DNA from: Candidatus Kaiserbacteria bacterium RIFCSPHIGHO2_01_FULL_58_22
Lineage (GTDB): Bacteria > Patescibacteriota > Minisyncoccia > Phycocordibacterales > UBA2100
Length of the DNA stretch: 35,514 nucleotides
Reading direction: 5' to 3'
NCBI GenBank assembly: GCA_001781445.1
Contig: MFLB01000021.1
Coordinates: 1 to 35,514, forward strand
Positions 24,865 through 33,570 of this stretch are shown piece by piece (the first letter of the stretch is position 1; each line of letters begins with the position of its first letter). The notes below the pieces were generated by a model that saw only the letters and a list, made by a program, of their open reading frames with translations, searched no databases and was not told the origin of the DNA. Position numbers and translations under genes: made by a program.

Positions 24865-25950
24865 GTGGCTGAAACCATAACCATCAAAAAACCCTTCGAT
24901 GCGCATGTACACCTTCGGCAAGGCGCCATGTTGCGCGCCGTTGCTCCCATCACAGCAGCGCATTGGAGCCGCGCTATCGCGATGCCGAACACCGAGCCGC
25001 CGATAGAAACTATCGCGCAGGCGGTCGGATACAAAAAAGAGATCATCGCCGCATGTCAAGGCGACGCCTTGACATCAGGGTTCGAGCCGTTGATGACCTT
25101 CTATCTGACGAAGAATCTCAAGCCATCGGAGATCGAGCGAGGGGCATCCGACGCAGGCGGGACGAACATATACGGCGTCAAATACTACCCCTACGGCGCA
25201 ACGACGAATTCCCAGTGGGGGTATAGGAACGTTCTCGAAGCGAAAGACGTCTTGGCGACAATGGAAAAAGTCGGAATGCCACTCCTCCTCCATGGTGAAG
25301 TACATGTCGACGAACGCGGCGAAGAGGTGGATCCGTACATTGGAGAACAGGCGTTCGTCAAGGAGATACTGCCGCAACTTTTAGAAACGTATCCGAAGTT
25401 GAAAATCTCACTTGAACATCTCAGTTCGGCGGAAGCGGCAGATTTTATTGAGAAGCACGGAAAGGAACAGCGATTGGCGGCGACGATACCGGCCCATCAC
25501 TTGCTATATGGCCGTACAGACATAGAGAAACGCCCTGCTCTCCGCAGTAAACCGCTCGTAAAAGATAACTCTGATAAAGAGCGGATACGCACGCTCGTCA
25601 CGAAAGGATTACCGTTCGTTTTCGCCGGCACCGATTCCGCACCGCATCCCGAATCGAAAAAACTCTCACCTCCAATCGCGTATGGAGTTTTCAGCGCTCC
25701 TGTTGCGCTCGAGCTCTATACGCAGGTCTTCGATGAACTTGGTGCACTCGACACATTGGAAAACTTTCTCTCCGTGAGCGGTCCTCGTTTTTACGGATTA
25801 GAGCCAAGCGCGGAAACGATCACACTCATCAAAAAAGACTGGCAAACCACCGAGCCCGTCGTTACCGACGAGGGTGTGAAAGTATGGCCCATCTGTGACG
25901 CCAAGCACGGCCTCGGCAACGAGACGATCCATTGGCAGCTAACGCGATAG
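24865..25950 (+). CDS. pyrC: Dihydroorotase, PyrC type
   Basis: ITIKKPFDAHVHLRQGAMLRAVAPITAAHWSRAIAMPNTEPPI, LLLHGEVH, LEHLSSAEAADFI, FAGTDSAPHPESKK. GTG start 24865. Confidence 0.94.
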   Translation: MAETITIKKPFDAHVHLRQGAMLRAVAPITAAHWSRAIAMPNTEPPIETIAQAVGYKKEIIAACQGDALTSGFEPLMTFYLTKNLKPSEIERGASDAGGTNIYGVKYYPYGATTNSQWGYRNVLEAKDVLATMEKVGMPLLLHGEVHVDERGEEVDPYIGEQAFVKEILPQLLETYPKLKISLEHLSSAEAADFIEKHGKEQRLAATIPAHHLLYGRTDIEKRPALRSKPLVKDNSDKERIRTLVTKGLPFVFAGTDSAPHPESKKLSPPIAYGVFSAPVALELYTQVFDELGALDTLENFLSVSGPRFYGLEPSAETITLIKKDWQTTEPVVTDEGVKVWPICDAKHGLGNETIHWQLTR

Positions 25951-26019
25951 CGGAAAAAGGGAAATCCCGACCGAGGACCTTGTGCGAAAGTCCCGCAGGG
26001 CGGGGTTTTCCTTTTTCCG
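25951..26019. terminator. Bidirectional terminator between convergent pyrC and ftsH
   Basis: CGGAAAAAGG (25951-25960) / CCTTTTTCCG (26010-26019), with nested GGAC...GTCC hairpin. Confidence 0.7.
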
Positions 26020-26027
26020 CCTCACTG

Positions 26028-27968
26028 CTATGCGAGCGGCTGGTGTTCTATATCTTCCTTCTTTTTGGGCGTGATGCCGTGCGCAATGAGTATCTTCTCG
26101 AAATCGTCGCGCTCGATGGTCTCGACTTCGACGAGTTGACCCGCGATCGCGTCGAGCGCCTTGCGGTGCTTCTTCAAGACCCCTTCCGCTTTTTTGTGCG
26201 CTCCCTCGATGATGCGCTTCACCTCGGCGTCTATCTGCGAGGCGACCTCCTCCGACTGCTCCCCGCCCTCGACGCCCTCGCCGAAGATCGCCCGCTGGGC
26301 CGAGGCCGCAAACGCGATGGGGCCCATCTTTTCCGACATGCCGTAGCGCGCGACCATGTTGCGCGCGAGCGCGGAGAGCACCTGCAGGTCGTTGGCGGCG
26401 CCGGTCGTGATGTCGCCGAATATCATCCGCTCCGCGACGTAGCCGCCGAGCGAAACAGCGATGTCGTCGAGAAATTCCTTGCGCGACTGCATCTTCCGGT
26501 CCTCGAAGGGGAGCTTCAGCGTATAGCCCGCGGCGCGGCCGCGGCTGATGATCGATATCTTGTGCACCGGATCGGCGTACGGGAGCACGCTCGCGACCAA
26601 GGCGTGCCCCGCCTCGTGGTAGGCGGTTATCTCCTTCTCCTTTTTGTTGAGCACGTGCGATCTTCGTTCCGGCCCGAGCATCACCTTCTCTATCGAGCGG
26701 ATGAGATCGTATTGCGTGATCTCCTTCCGGTTCTCCCGCGCGGCGAGGATGGCACCCTCGTTCATGAGGTTGGCGAGATCGGCTCCCGAAAATCCGGGTG
26801 TTCGCTCCGCGATGACGGTGAGCCGCACGTCGGGCCCCAAGGGCTTCTGGCGCGCGTGCACTTTCAAGATGTCCTCTCGATCCTTCCGGTCGGGGAGATC
26901 GATGACGACGCGGCGGTCGAAGCGGCCTGGCCGGACGAGCGCGGGATCGAGGACGTCGGGACGGTTCGTCGCCGCCATCACGATGACCTTTTCGTTGGGC
27001 TCGAAGCCGTCAAGCTCGACGAGTATCTGGTTCAGCGTCTGCTCGCGCTCGTCGTTGCCCCCGCCGACGCCGGTGCCGCGCACGCGCCCGATAGCATCTA
27101 TCTCATCGATGAAAAGTATCGAGGGCGACGCTTTCTTCGCCACCTGAAAGGTGTCGCGCACGCGACTCGCGCCGACACCGACGAACATTTCCACAAATTC
27201 TGATCCCGATATGGAAAAGAACGGGACATTGCTCTCGCCGGCCACCGCGCGGGCAAGAAGCGTTTTACCCGTTCCCGCCGCGCCCATCAGGAGCACGCCC
27301 TTGGGGATGCGCGCGCCGATCTGGATGAACTTCTTCGGGTTCTTCAAAAAATCCACTATCTCGGTGAGCTCCTCTTTCGCCTCCTTCGCGCCCGCGACGT
27401 CGGCGAAGGTGACCCGCTGTACCTGGTCTTCCGGAGAGGTAAGCCGCGCCATCGAGCGGCCGAAGGTGAAGGCCTGCATGCCCGCGCCGCGCATCTGCCG
27501 CGAGAGATACCAGATGATGCCGAAAAGGAGGAGCACCGGCACCATGAGCGGGGCGAGCGTGAGGAACCAGAAGCGCGCGCCGCCTTCGTCCTTTATTTCT
27601 ATCTTCACCGCGCCGATCTGCTCCTGGGATACCTGGTAGTTCGCGAGCGTTTCGGTGAGCGAGGCCTCCGTCTCCTTGCGCGACTTCTTTTTCGTCTCGT
27701 CGGCATACGTCGCCGTGATGGCATCGCCTTCCACGAGGAGGGATTCTATCTTCCCCGCGGCGACGTCGGAAGCGATCTGCGAGAGCGGAACGGTTTCTGC
27801 CTCCGAAACGACGTACTGCCGCACGAGCGAGTAGCCCGCGGAAAGCACGAGAAAGACGGCGAACGCCATCGCGAGCTGCATCCAGATCGAGGGGCCGCCG
27901 CTCTGGGGCGGCCGCGCGGGCCCGCGAGCGCGCCGCGGTTTCTGGCTTTCTTGGTTCAGATCCGCCAT
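26028..27968 (-). CDS. ftsH: ATP-dependent zinc metalloprotease FtsH
   Basis: Walker [21 protein letters not shown] region [20 protein letters not shown], zinc motif HEAGHALVA. Confidence 0.98.
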   Translation of the reverse strand: MADLNQESQKPRRARGPARPPQSGGPSIWMQLAMAFAVFLVLSAGYSLVRQYVVSEAETVPLSQIASDVAAGKIESLLVEGDAITATYADETKKKSRKETEASLTETLANYQVSQEQIGAVKIEIKDEGGARFWFLTLAPLMVPVLLLFGIIWYLSRQMRGAGMQAFTFGRSMARLTSPEDQVQRVTFADVAGAKEAKEELTEIVDFLKNPKKFIQIGARIPKGVLLMGAAGTGKTLLARAVAGESNVPFFSISGSEFVEMFVGVGASRVRDTFQVAKKASPSILFIDEIDAIGRVRGTGVGGGNDEREQTLNQILVELDGFEPNEKVIVMAATNRPDVLDPALVRPGRFDRRVVIDLPDRKDREDILKVHARQKPLGPDVRLTVIAERTPGFSGADLANLMNEGAILAARENRKEITQYDLIRSIEKVMLGPERRSHVLNKKEKEITAYHEAGHALVASVLPYADPVHKISIISRGRAAGYTLKLPFEDRKMQSRKEFLDDIAVSLGGYVAERMIFGDITTGAANDLQVLSALARNMVARYGMSEKMGPIAFAASAQRAIFGEGVEGGEQSEEVASQIDAEVKRIIEGAHKKAEGVLKKHRKALDAIAGQLVEVETIERDDFEKILIAHGITPKKKEDIEHQPLA

Positions 27969-28061
27969 GACTTGCGAGTTATACCACAGCTCGCCGGAGA
28001 GCGGTACACCCCAACGAGATGGAGCTCGCCTGCTCGCTATCTCACGGGGTATAGTGTCCGA

Positions 28062-28508
28062 ATGGCGCTCATAGAGAACAAACGTGCACGGTTCGACTAC
28101 TCCATCCTCGAAGAAGTGGAGGCGGGTCTGGAGCTATTCGGCTTCGAGGTGAAGTCGCTCCGCGCGGGCCGAGGTTCGCTCAAGGGCGCGCGCGTCGTCG
28201 CGCGGGGAGGCGAGGCCTACCTCGTGGGCGCCTCCATCCCCGCCTGGCAGATCGCGAACGCGCCGAAAAGCTACGACCCGGAACGCCCGCGGCGGCTCCT
28301 GCTTTCACGCAAAGAAATCGCGCGCATCGCCTCGGCGGAGGGCGAGAAGGGATTGACAATCGTGCCGATTTGTGTATATAATAAAGGGAGACGCTTGAAG
28401 CTTTCCATCGCGATCGCGCGCGGTAAGAAAAAAGAGGATAAGCGTCATACCATACGGGCGCGCGAGGAGAAACGCCGGATAGAACGCACGTTGAAAAAAG
28501 AATATTGA
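28062..28508 (+). CDS. smpB: SsrA-binding protein SmpB
   Basis: NKRARFDYSILEEVEAGLELFGFEVKSLRAGRGSLKGARVVARGGEAYLVGASIPAWQ; KKEDKRHTIRAREEKRRIERTLK. Confidence 0.97.
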   Translation: MALIENKRARFDYSILEEVEAGLELFGFEVKSLRAGRGSLKGARVVARGGEAYLVGASIPAWQIANAPKSYDPERPRRLLLSRKEIARIASAEGEKGLTIVPICVYNKGRRLKLSIAIARGKKKEDKRHTIRAREEKRRIERTLKKEY

Positions 28509-28549
28509 GAGGTCGGCCGTTCGCGAAGAGAGAACGAAGTGCTTTCTTC

Positions 28550-28937
28550 GGGGGTGACTGGCTTCGACAAAGAAATCGGTGTGTGTTTGCGCGTTGCGAG
28601 AGTGAACGACTCTCTCAAACCGTTCAAACACTTCAAGTGCGAACAAAGTAGCACGTGCAGTACTCTCGCCTATTCAAATGGCAGACCTGCAGCCCGCTTA
28701 CGCATACGTTGCCTAAGCGCCGTCCATCGAGCCGATGCTTGATCAAGCTCGACCGGGCGTAACACATTCAAGCACTGATGAACGGCGTCCACTGTTCATC
28801 TAAGACTTCGGAATCGGGGCATTGCGTTTCTGTTCATCTCATATGCAACGCTCTTAAACAAAATCAGATGTCCTACGCAATGTAGACACACTCACACACT
28901 TTTCCTTGGACTCGGGATCATTCCCCGACACCTCCAC
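28550..28937 (+). ncRNA. ssrA: tmRNA (one-piece)
   Basis: 5' GGGGGTGACTGGCTTCGAC and 3' CACCTCCA form the acceptor stem; tag ORF 28639-28716 ANKVARAVLSPIQMADLQPAYAYVA*; directly after smpB. CCA not encoded. Confidence 0.93.
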
Positions 28938-28944
28938 TGCTTCG

Positions 28945-28978
28945 CGAAAAGCCCGCACAAATGTGCGGGCTTTTCGCT
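28945..28978. terminator. Bidirectional intrinsic terminator after ssrA
   Basis: GCGAAAAGCCCGCACA aa TGTGCGGGCTTTTCGC. Confidence 0.85.
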
Positions 28979-29167
28979 TCGCAGTGCAGGCACGCTTCGC
29001 CAGAAGCAGTGCTCGCACTGCGAAACTCCGAGCAGTGCGAGGGGTGAAGCAGTGTCCTGCGTAGCTTTATGCGAAGCAGGACTAAGCTGTCTTTAATCTT
29101 ATTAGCTACGAGCTACGCAGTGCAAGCACTTGTGCTTCATAGCTTCAGCGACGAAGTACTGCACTGC
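28977..29167. repeat. Palindrome-rich block with GCAGTGC/GCACTGC repeats
   Basis: GCAGTGC at 28981, 29006, 29032, 29117; GCACTGC at 29015, 29161; imperfect palindrome gtcctgcgtagctttatgcgaagcaggac near 29054-29082. Confidence 0.65.
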
Positions 29168-29199
29168 AACAAACGACCGCCTTTCGGCGGTCGTTTGTT
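29168..29199. terminator. Strong bidirectional hairpin terminator
   Basis: AACAAACGACCGCC tttc GGCGGTCGTTTGTT, 14-bp perfect stem. Confidence 0.85.
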
Positions 29200-29226
29200 T
29201 TATAGAGCAGGGCTATAATTTCACTT

Positions 29227-29466
29227 ATGTACTTCGTCTACATTTTGCGAAGCCAGAAGGATAAGAGCCTCTATGTGGGTTCAACCGAGAACATCAAGCT
29301 ACGGCTTGCTGAACACAATAATGGCAAAGCAAAATATTCCAGTTCAAAACGTCCGTATGTATTGAAATGGTTCTGTGCGTTTCCGAACAAAACAATGGCT
29401 TTGAAATTCGAAAAATATCTGAAGCAGGGTTCTGGTTTCGCGTTCGCACGAAAACATCTCCTCTAA
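29227..29466 (+). CDS. GIY-YIG nuclease family protein
   Basis: MYFVYILRSQKDKSLYVGSTENIKLRLAEHNNGKAKYSSSKRPYVLKWFCAF. Confidence 0.92.
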   Translation: MYFVYILRSQKDKSLYVGSTENIKLRLAEHNNGKAKYSSSKRPYVLKWFCAFPNKTMALKFEKYLKQGSGFAFARKHLL

Positions 29467-29553
29467 CTCATGAGCAAACAGCCCCGTGAAAGTGGGCCTT
29501 TTTGTATAATCAGCTACCAACGAAATCTTGGAATCTGCCACCTTGCGCGTTCC

Positions 29554-29602
29554 CCCGTACGGGAGTCTTTTGCTTCGCCGTGAGAAGCTCTTACTGCGCC
29601 GG
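29554..29602 (-). repeat. Duplicated 3' end of the small Cys-rich gene at 30910-31056
   Basis: 49-nt exact repeat cccgtacgggagtcttttgcttcgccgtgagaagctcttactgcgccgg, identical to 30873-30921. Confidence 0.9.
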
Positions 29603-29616
29603 AGCGTCCTTATTTA

Positions 29617-29671
29617 TTCTACTTCGCCGAATACCCCGTAGCTTGCTGCGGGGATGAAGGCGTGAGTAGAA
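29617..29671. repeat. REP-like nested hairpin
   Basis: TTCTACT/AGTAGAA, CGCC/GGCG and CCCCGTAGC tt GCTGCGGGG nested arms; related hairpin cctcgcagcttgctgcgagg near 29731-29750. Confidence 0.7.
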
Positions 29672-29892
29672 CCCTTCGTAGCTTTAGCGAAGTAGGGTTG
29701 GCGGCTACGAAGAATTCCGCAGATACCTCGCAGCTTGCTGCGAGGAGCTTCATTTTCTTTTTTTGGAAGGTTTCGCCCTTTTATTGAAAGCGAGGGCCAG
29801 TTTAATCCAAAAGCCTAAATCGGCCTTGCCGCCAGTTCCTTCAGGGCTAACGAAGACGCATCTGCACGTTGCTCGCTGTAGGCGATAGCGTT

Positions 29893-30294
29893 TCAAGAAA
29901 AGACGTAAGCGACAATGATACCTGCGATACTGAAGTGAAGTACGCCGTAGGCAAGCTCTAAGACAGCATATTGCCACACCGGCTCGATATTGAATTTCGC
30001 CGGCACGACGAACGCGCCATAGACAATGCTGTACGAACCCAAAAGAAGACCGAAGAAAAGGCCCCCCGTGATTGGATTCGTACCCGAATAGAAGAGCGCG
30101 AAGAGCGTCGAGAGCGCAAGTGCCTGAATGACAATTGCGAGGAACCCGAGCGGGATAATTGGTTTTTCCCGCGCTGTTTCTCCAGTGAGCGTCTCGTATT
30201 GCTTCTTAAAGATGCCGAGATTCCACACAAAAGCGAAGGCAAAATTGAAGACGATGTACGCGACTGTAGCGATAATGAATGTTGTGGTAATCAT
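29893..30294 (-). CDS. Four-TM membrane protein, possibly DUF1761-like
   Basis: MITTTFIIATVAYIVFNFAFAFVWNLGIFKKQYETLTG...PIIPLGFLAIVIQALALSTLFALFY. Confidence 0.65.
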   Translation of the reverse strand: MITTTFIIATVAYIVFNFAFAFVWNLGIFKKQYETLTGETAREKPIIPLGFLAIVIQALALSTLFALFYSGTNPITGGLFFGLLLGSYSIVYGAFVVPAKFNIEPVWQYAVLELAYGVLHFSIAGIIVAYVFS

Positions 30295-30315
30295 ATTTGT
30301 TCTTAGTCGATTTAG

Positions 30316-30501
30316 TTAGGCCGCATCAAACCTTGCCTTGTTGTCGACCACCCACTTCTGTTGGTCTTCCTTGGTTTTGCTTGGGTCATTCATCACATCA
30401 GCGTGAGCTTTCATATAGTGAGGCATGAGAGCCTTCATCCACGCTTCAAACGTTTCGCCTTTTGCTGTTACTTCGCACACATCACATTTTAGAGTTTTCA
30501 T
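30316..30501 (-). CDS. Small DUF1059-like protein
   Basis: MKTLKCDVCEVTAKGETFEAWMKALMPHYMKAHADVMNDPSKTKEDQQKWVVDNKARFDAA. Confidence 0.55.
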   Translation of the reverse strand: MKTLKCDVCEVTAKGETFEAWMKALMPHYMKAHADVMNDPSKTKEDQQKWVVDNKARFDAA

Positions 30502-30534
30502 AGTTCTTAATAATTCTTCGTTAATCTAGAACCA

Positions 30535-30810
30535 TTACATCGTCGCCGCTTCGTAGACCCGCATGCTCGTGATCATGGGACAATCCTGCGCGATTTTAAG
30601 CGCCTCGTCCATACTTTCAGCTTTTATAATCGAGTAGCCTGTAATTGCGTTTTTATCGTGCGGCAAATCTTTTACTTCTGCTGATGTCACTTCTTTTCCA
30701 GGCATAAAGGGATTGCCACTGTCGGTAAATTTATCCCCGTACTTGGTAAACCAACCCATCCATGCCCTTTTTATCTCTTCTGTCGTCAACCTTTTTGCAA
30801 GTGCATGCAT
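30535..30810 (-). CDS. YciI-like protein
   Basis: WMGWFTKYGDKFTDSGNPFMPGKEVTS...NAITGYSIIKAESMDEALKIAQDCPMI. Confidence 0.65.
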   Translation of the reverse strand: MHALAKRLTTEEIKRAWMGWFTKYGDKFTDSGNPFMPGKEVTSAEVKDLPHDKNAITGYSIIKAESMDEALKIAQDCPMITSMRVYEAATM

Positions 30811-30862
30811 CTTTGCAGGTTCTGACTTCTTGCATATATCTTATCTGGACAGCAACAACTTC

Positions 30863-30892
30863 GCAAAAGACTCCCGTACGGGAGTCTTTTGC
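30863..30892. terminator. 30-nt perfect palindrome, bidirectional terminator
   Basis: GCAAAAGACTCCCGTACGGGAGTCTTTTGC. Confidence 0.75.
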
Positions 30893-30909
30893 TTCGCCGT
30901 GAGAAGCTC

Positions 30910-31056
30910 TTACTGCGCCGGGGCGGCGGGAGCTTCGGGAGCCGGTCCCGCCGGGGCGGAAGAAGCGGGGGGACATTTTTTGCCGCACGCGGTACACAGC
31001 GCGTCGCCCGGTTGGCACGAGCTCCCCGCGCCACAGCCACATTCGTCTTCATTCAT
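30910..31056 (-). CDS. Small Cys-rich protein (48 aa)
   Basis: MNEDECGCGAGSSCQPGDALCTACGKKCPPASSAPAGPAPEAPAAPAQ*, six Cys clustered (CxC, CxxC), Ala/Pro tail. Confidence 0.6.
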   Translation of the reverse strand: MNEDECGCGAGSSCQPGDALCTACGKKCPPASSAPAGPAPEAPAAPAQ

Positions 31057-31139
31057 AGGGAGTGGGGTTAGACTGATAATGGGCTGATAATACTTCCATA
31101 CTACACGGCATCCGCGCATCGCAAAGCGCGGCTGGGGGA

Positions 31140-31823
31140 CTACTGTACGCGCGGGAACGAGATTTTCTGCGGCCCCGCCGCATAGGGGCCGACCTGGTAG
31201 ACCTGGAAGACGAACGTAACGTTGTCGGCGCCGACGAGGAAGGTGCCGTAGTTCTCGATCGTCGGGTCCGCGCCTTCGGGCGCGATGACGTCGCTCCCGA
31301 GCTTCTGCCCGAGCTCCGCTTTCGCTTTCGCCGCGGTCTCTTGTAGCGTAAGGCCCGTGAGCGCGAGCGCGTCGTCGAGCGTCAGTTTCCTGCCAGAGCT
31401 TTTCTCGAAATTCAGGCCGGTCACGAACGAGATGCCGTGCGCGCCGCCCAGATAGGTCGAGACGACGAGTTCGACGCTCACGATGTCCGCGCCGACATAT
31501 GCGAAATCGAACGCGCTCGCGAACTCATAGCGCGGAACGGCAGAGCCGGGAGGCGGACCCTCGGCGGCGTCCTTCTTGAACTGCGCGATAGCCTCCTCGA
31601 CGACCGCCTTGATCTCTGCGTCGATGGCGGGAATCCCGAACTGCGGATATCTCGCCTCGATCGCGTACATTTCCGCTATCTCGCGCTCCGTCGCGGTCGT
31701 TATCTCGGCTGTCTGGGGCGCCGCTTCGATCTTCGCATCGCCCATCCGCCCCGCACTCCTGAAAAGAAAATATCCTGCTCCAAGCGCCAAGAGAATTGCC
31801 GCGAACGCAAGAGCGCGGTTCAT
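31140..31823 (-). CDS. Membrane-anchored DUF3298-like protein (RsiV-type C-terminal domain)
   Basis: N-terminal TM, ARYPQFGIPAIDAEIKAVVEEAIAQFKKD, STYLGGAHGISFVTGLNFEKSSGRKLTLDD, VGPYAAGPQKISFP. Confidence 0.82.
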   Translation of the reverse strand: MNRALAFAAILLALGAGYFLFRSAGRMGDAKIEAAPQTAEITTATEREIAEMYAIEARYPQFGIPAIDAEIKAVVEEAIAQFKKDAAEGPPPGSAVPRYEFASAFDFAYVGADIVSVELVVSTYLGGAHGISFVTGLNFEKSSGRKLTLDDALALTGLTLQETAAKAKAELGQKLGSDVIAPEGADPTIENYGTFLVGADNVTFVFQVYQVGPYAAGPQKISFPRVQ

Positions 31824-32113
31824 CCTGTTGTGAAGTTTCGGTTTGTTAAATCTTTCGACCTCTGGTGCAGGTACTCACGGATCCGCGCTTTCAGCATTCT
31901 AGAACCGTGGGTACTCTTGAGCCACTTCTCGCGTCTCGTTGCGTCTTTTTCGTTCAGACAAGCCTCGTAGTAGATAAGTTTCCATGGCCTGTATCTTTTC
32001 GTCGAAAGATTTAACCCTTGGTTATGTTCAAGAAGACGCCCCTTTAGGTCAGTTGTCCGTCCCACGTATAAGGAACCGTTGTTCATACTTTCAAGCAGAT
32101 ACACGTAGAACAT
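31820..32113 (-). CDS. GIY-YIG nuclease family protein
   Basis: MFYVYLLESMNNGSLYVGRTTDLKGRLLEHNQGLNLSTKRYRPWKLIYYEA. Confidence 0.93.
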   Translation of the reverse strand: MFYVYLLESMNNGSLYVGRTTDLKGRLLEHNQGLNLSTKRYRPWKLIYYEACLNEKDATRREKWLKSTHGSRMLKARIREYLHQRSKDLTNRNFTTG

Positions 32114-32162
32114 AACCGAACCGAAACTCTACAACGGGATTCATTGCTCCTTGAGTATATCG

Positions 32163-33569
32163 TCAGGCGATCCTTCGCGCTATGTACGCCCCGACCGCTT
32201 CGTTATCCGGCGGAAGAACCTCGAAATGTTCAGGCATATTGGCGAGTTTTCGGAAGCTCTCCGGCATCGGCGGCTCTTGTCCGACGGCCTCGCGTATCGT
32301 CGCGGCGAATTTCGCGGGCCGGGCCGTTTCTAGGCAGACGAGAGGTACCCCCTTTTCGCGATGCTCGAGCCCGACCTTGACGCCGTCGGCGGTGTGCGGA
32401 TCGATCAGGACGCCGTACTTCTCATGGAAGGCACGGATTGTCGCGAGCCTGTCCGCGTGCGTCGAGGAGCCGGCGACGAAGCCGTCTTCGGCAAGGCGCG
32501 CGAACTCGCCCGCCTTCGACACGTCGAAGTATCCGTTTTCCTTGAGGTCGCTCCAGAGCTTCGCCATCCGCCCGACATCGCGCCCGACGAGGTCGAACAC
32601 GTAGCGCTCGAAATTCGACGCCTTCGAGATGTCCATGGAGGGGGAAGAGGTCGCGGCGACTTCCGAGCCCTTGCGGGGGCGATAGACGCCCGTCTTGAAG
32701 AATTCTTCGAGCGCGTTGTTCTCGTTGGTCGCGAGGATCAGGCGCCGGATCGGAAGGCCCATTCTCTTTGCGATGTATCCCGCGAGGATGTTGCCGAAGT
32801 TGCCCGTCGGCACGGCGAAATCTGGCTCGCCGTTTTCGCGAGCGACGCGGACGCAGGCCCAGAAATAGTAGACGATCTGCGCCGCGATGCGCGCCCAGTT
32901 GATGGAATTCACCGCACCGAGCTTGTAGCGCTTCTTGAATGCCGCATCTTCGTTGAGCGCCTTCACGATGTCCTGGCAATCGTCGAACGTGCCGCGGATC
33001 GCGATGTTAAAAATGTTGGGATCGGAGAGAGTGTACATCTGCCTGCGCTGGAATTCGCTCATCCTGCCGATCGGCGAGAGCATGAACACCCTGATGCCTT
33101 TGCGGCCGCGCAGGGCGTACTCGGCCGCTGAGCCAGTGTCTCCCGAGGTTGCGCCCAAAATGTTGAGAGGCTCGTTCCGCTGTGCCAGCGTGTGCTCGAA
33201 GAGGCGGCCCAGAAGCTGTAGCGCGATGTCTTTAAAGGCGAGCGTCGGCCCCTCTGAGAGCCCGAGAAGGTAGAGGCCTTGTTCGAGTTTTTTGACGGGC
33301 ACGATCTCGTCCGTGCCGAAGACCTCTTTCGTGTACGTCCCGTTCACCATTCTTCGCAGGTCGCCGGCGGGAATATCGTCCATGAATTTCGAGAGGAGGG
33401 CGAACGTGAGTTCGGGGTACGCCATCGAACGCATCGCTGAGAGCTCGCCGGAAGAAACCTGCGGATATTCCTCCGGCACGTAGAGTCCGCCGTCGAGCGC
33501 AAGCCCTTCAAGGAGAATATCGCTGAACCGTTGCGGCTCACCCCCGCCGCGCGTCGAGACGTAGCGCAT
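32163..33569 (-). CDS. thrC: Threonine synthase
   Basis: GPTLAFKDIALQLLGRLFEH (PLP Lys), LGATSGDTGSAAEYALRGRKGIRVFMLSP, FAVPTGNFGNILAGYIAKRMGLPI. Confidence 0.96.
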   Translation of the reverse strand: MRYVSTRGGGEPQRFSDILLEGLALDGGLYVPEEYPQVSSGELSAMRSMAYPELTFALLSKFMDDIPAGDLRRMVNGTYTKEVFGTDEIVPVKKLEQGLYLLGLSEGPTLAFKDIALQLLGRLFEHTLAQRNEPLNILGATSGDTGSAAEYALRGRKGIRVFMLSPIGRMSEFQRRQMYTLSDPNIFNIAIRGTFDDCQDIVKALNEDAAFKKRYKLGAVNSINWARIAAQIVYYFWACVRVARENGEPDFAVPTGNFGNILAGYIAKRMGLPIRRLILATNENNALEEFFKTGVYRPRKGSEVAATSSPSMDISKASNFERYVFDLVGRDVGRMAKLWSDLKENGYFDVSKAGEFARLAEDGFVAGSSTHADRLATIRAFHEKYGVLIDPHTADGVKVGLEHREKGVPLVCLETARPAKFAATIREAVGQEPPMPESFRKLANMPEHFEVLPPDNEAVGAYIARRIA

Positions 33570-33570
33570 G

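Noticed and set aside
25932-27203. 423-aa plus-strand ORF
   Set aside because: Antisense to ftsH, whose AAA and HEAGH motifs are unambiguous.
28977-29167. Possible CRISPR-like array
   Set aside because: Repeat units are only 7 nt, occur in both orientations and with irregular spacing; no cas genes. Better described as palindromic repeats.
31820-32113. GIY-YIG proteins (this and 29227-29466) as homing endonucleases within introns
   Set aside because: Free-standing small UPF0213/YhbQ-type ORFs with no intron or interrupted host gene visible.
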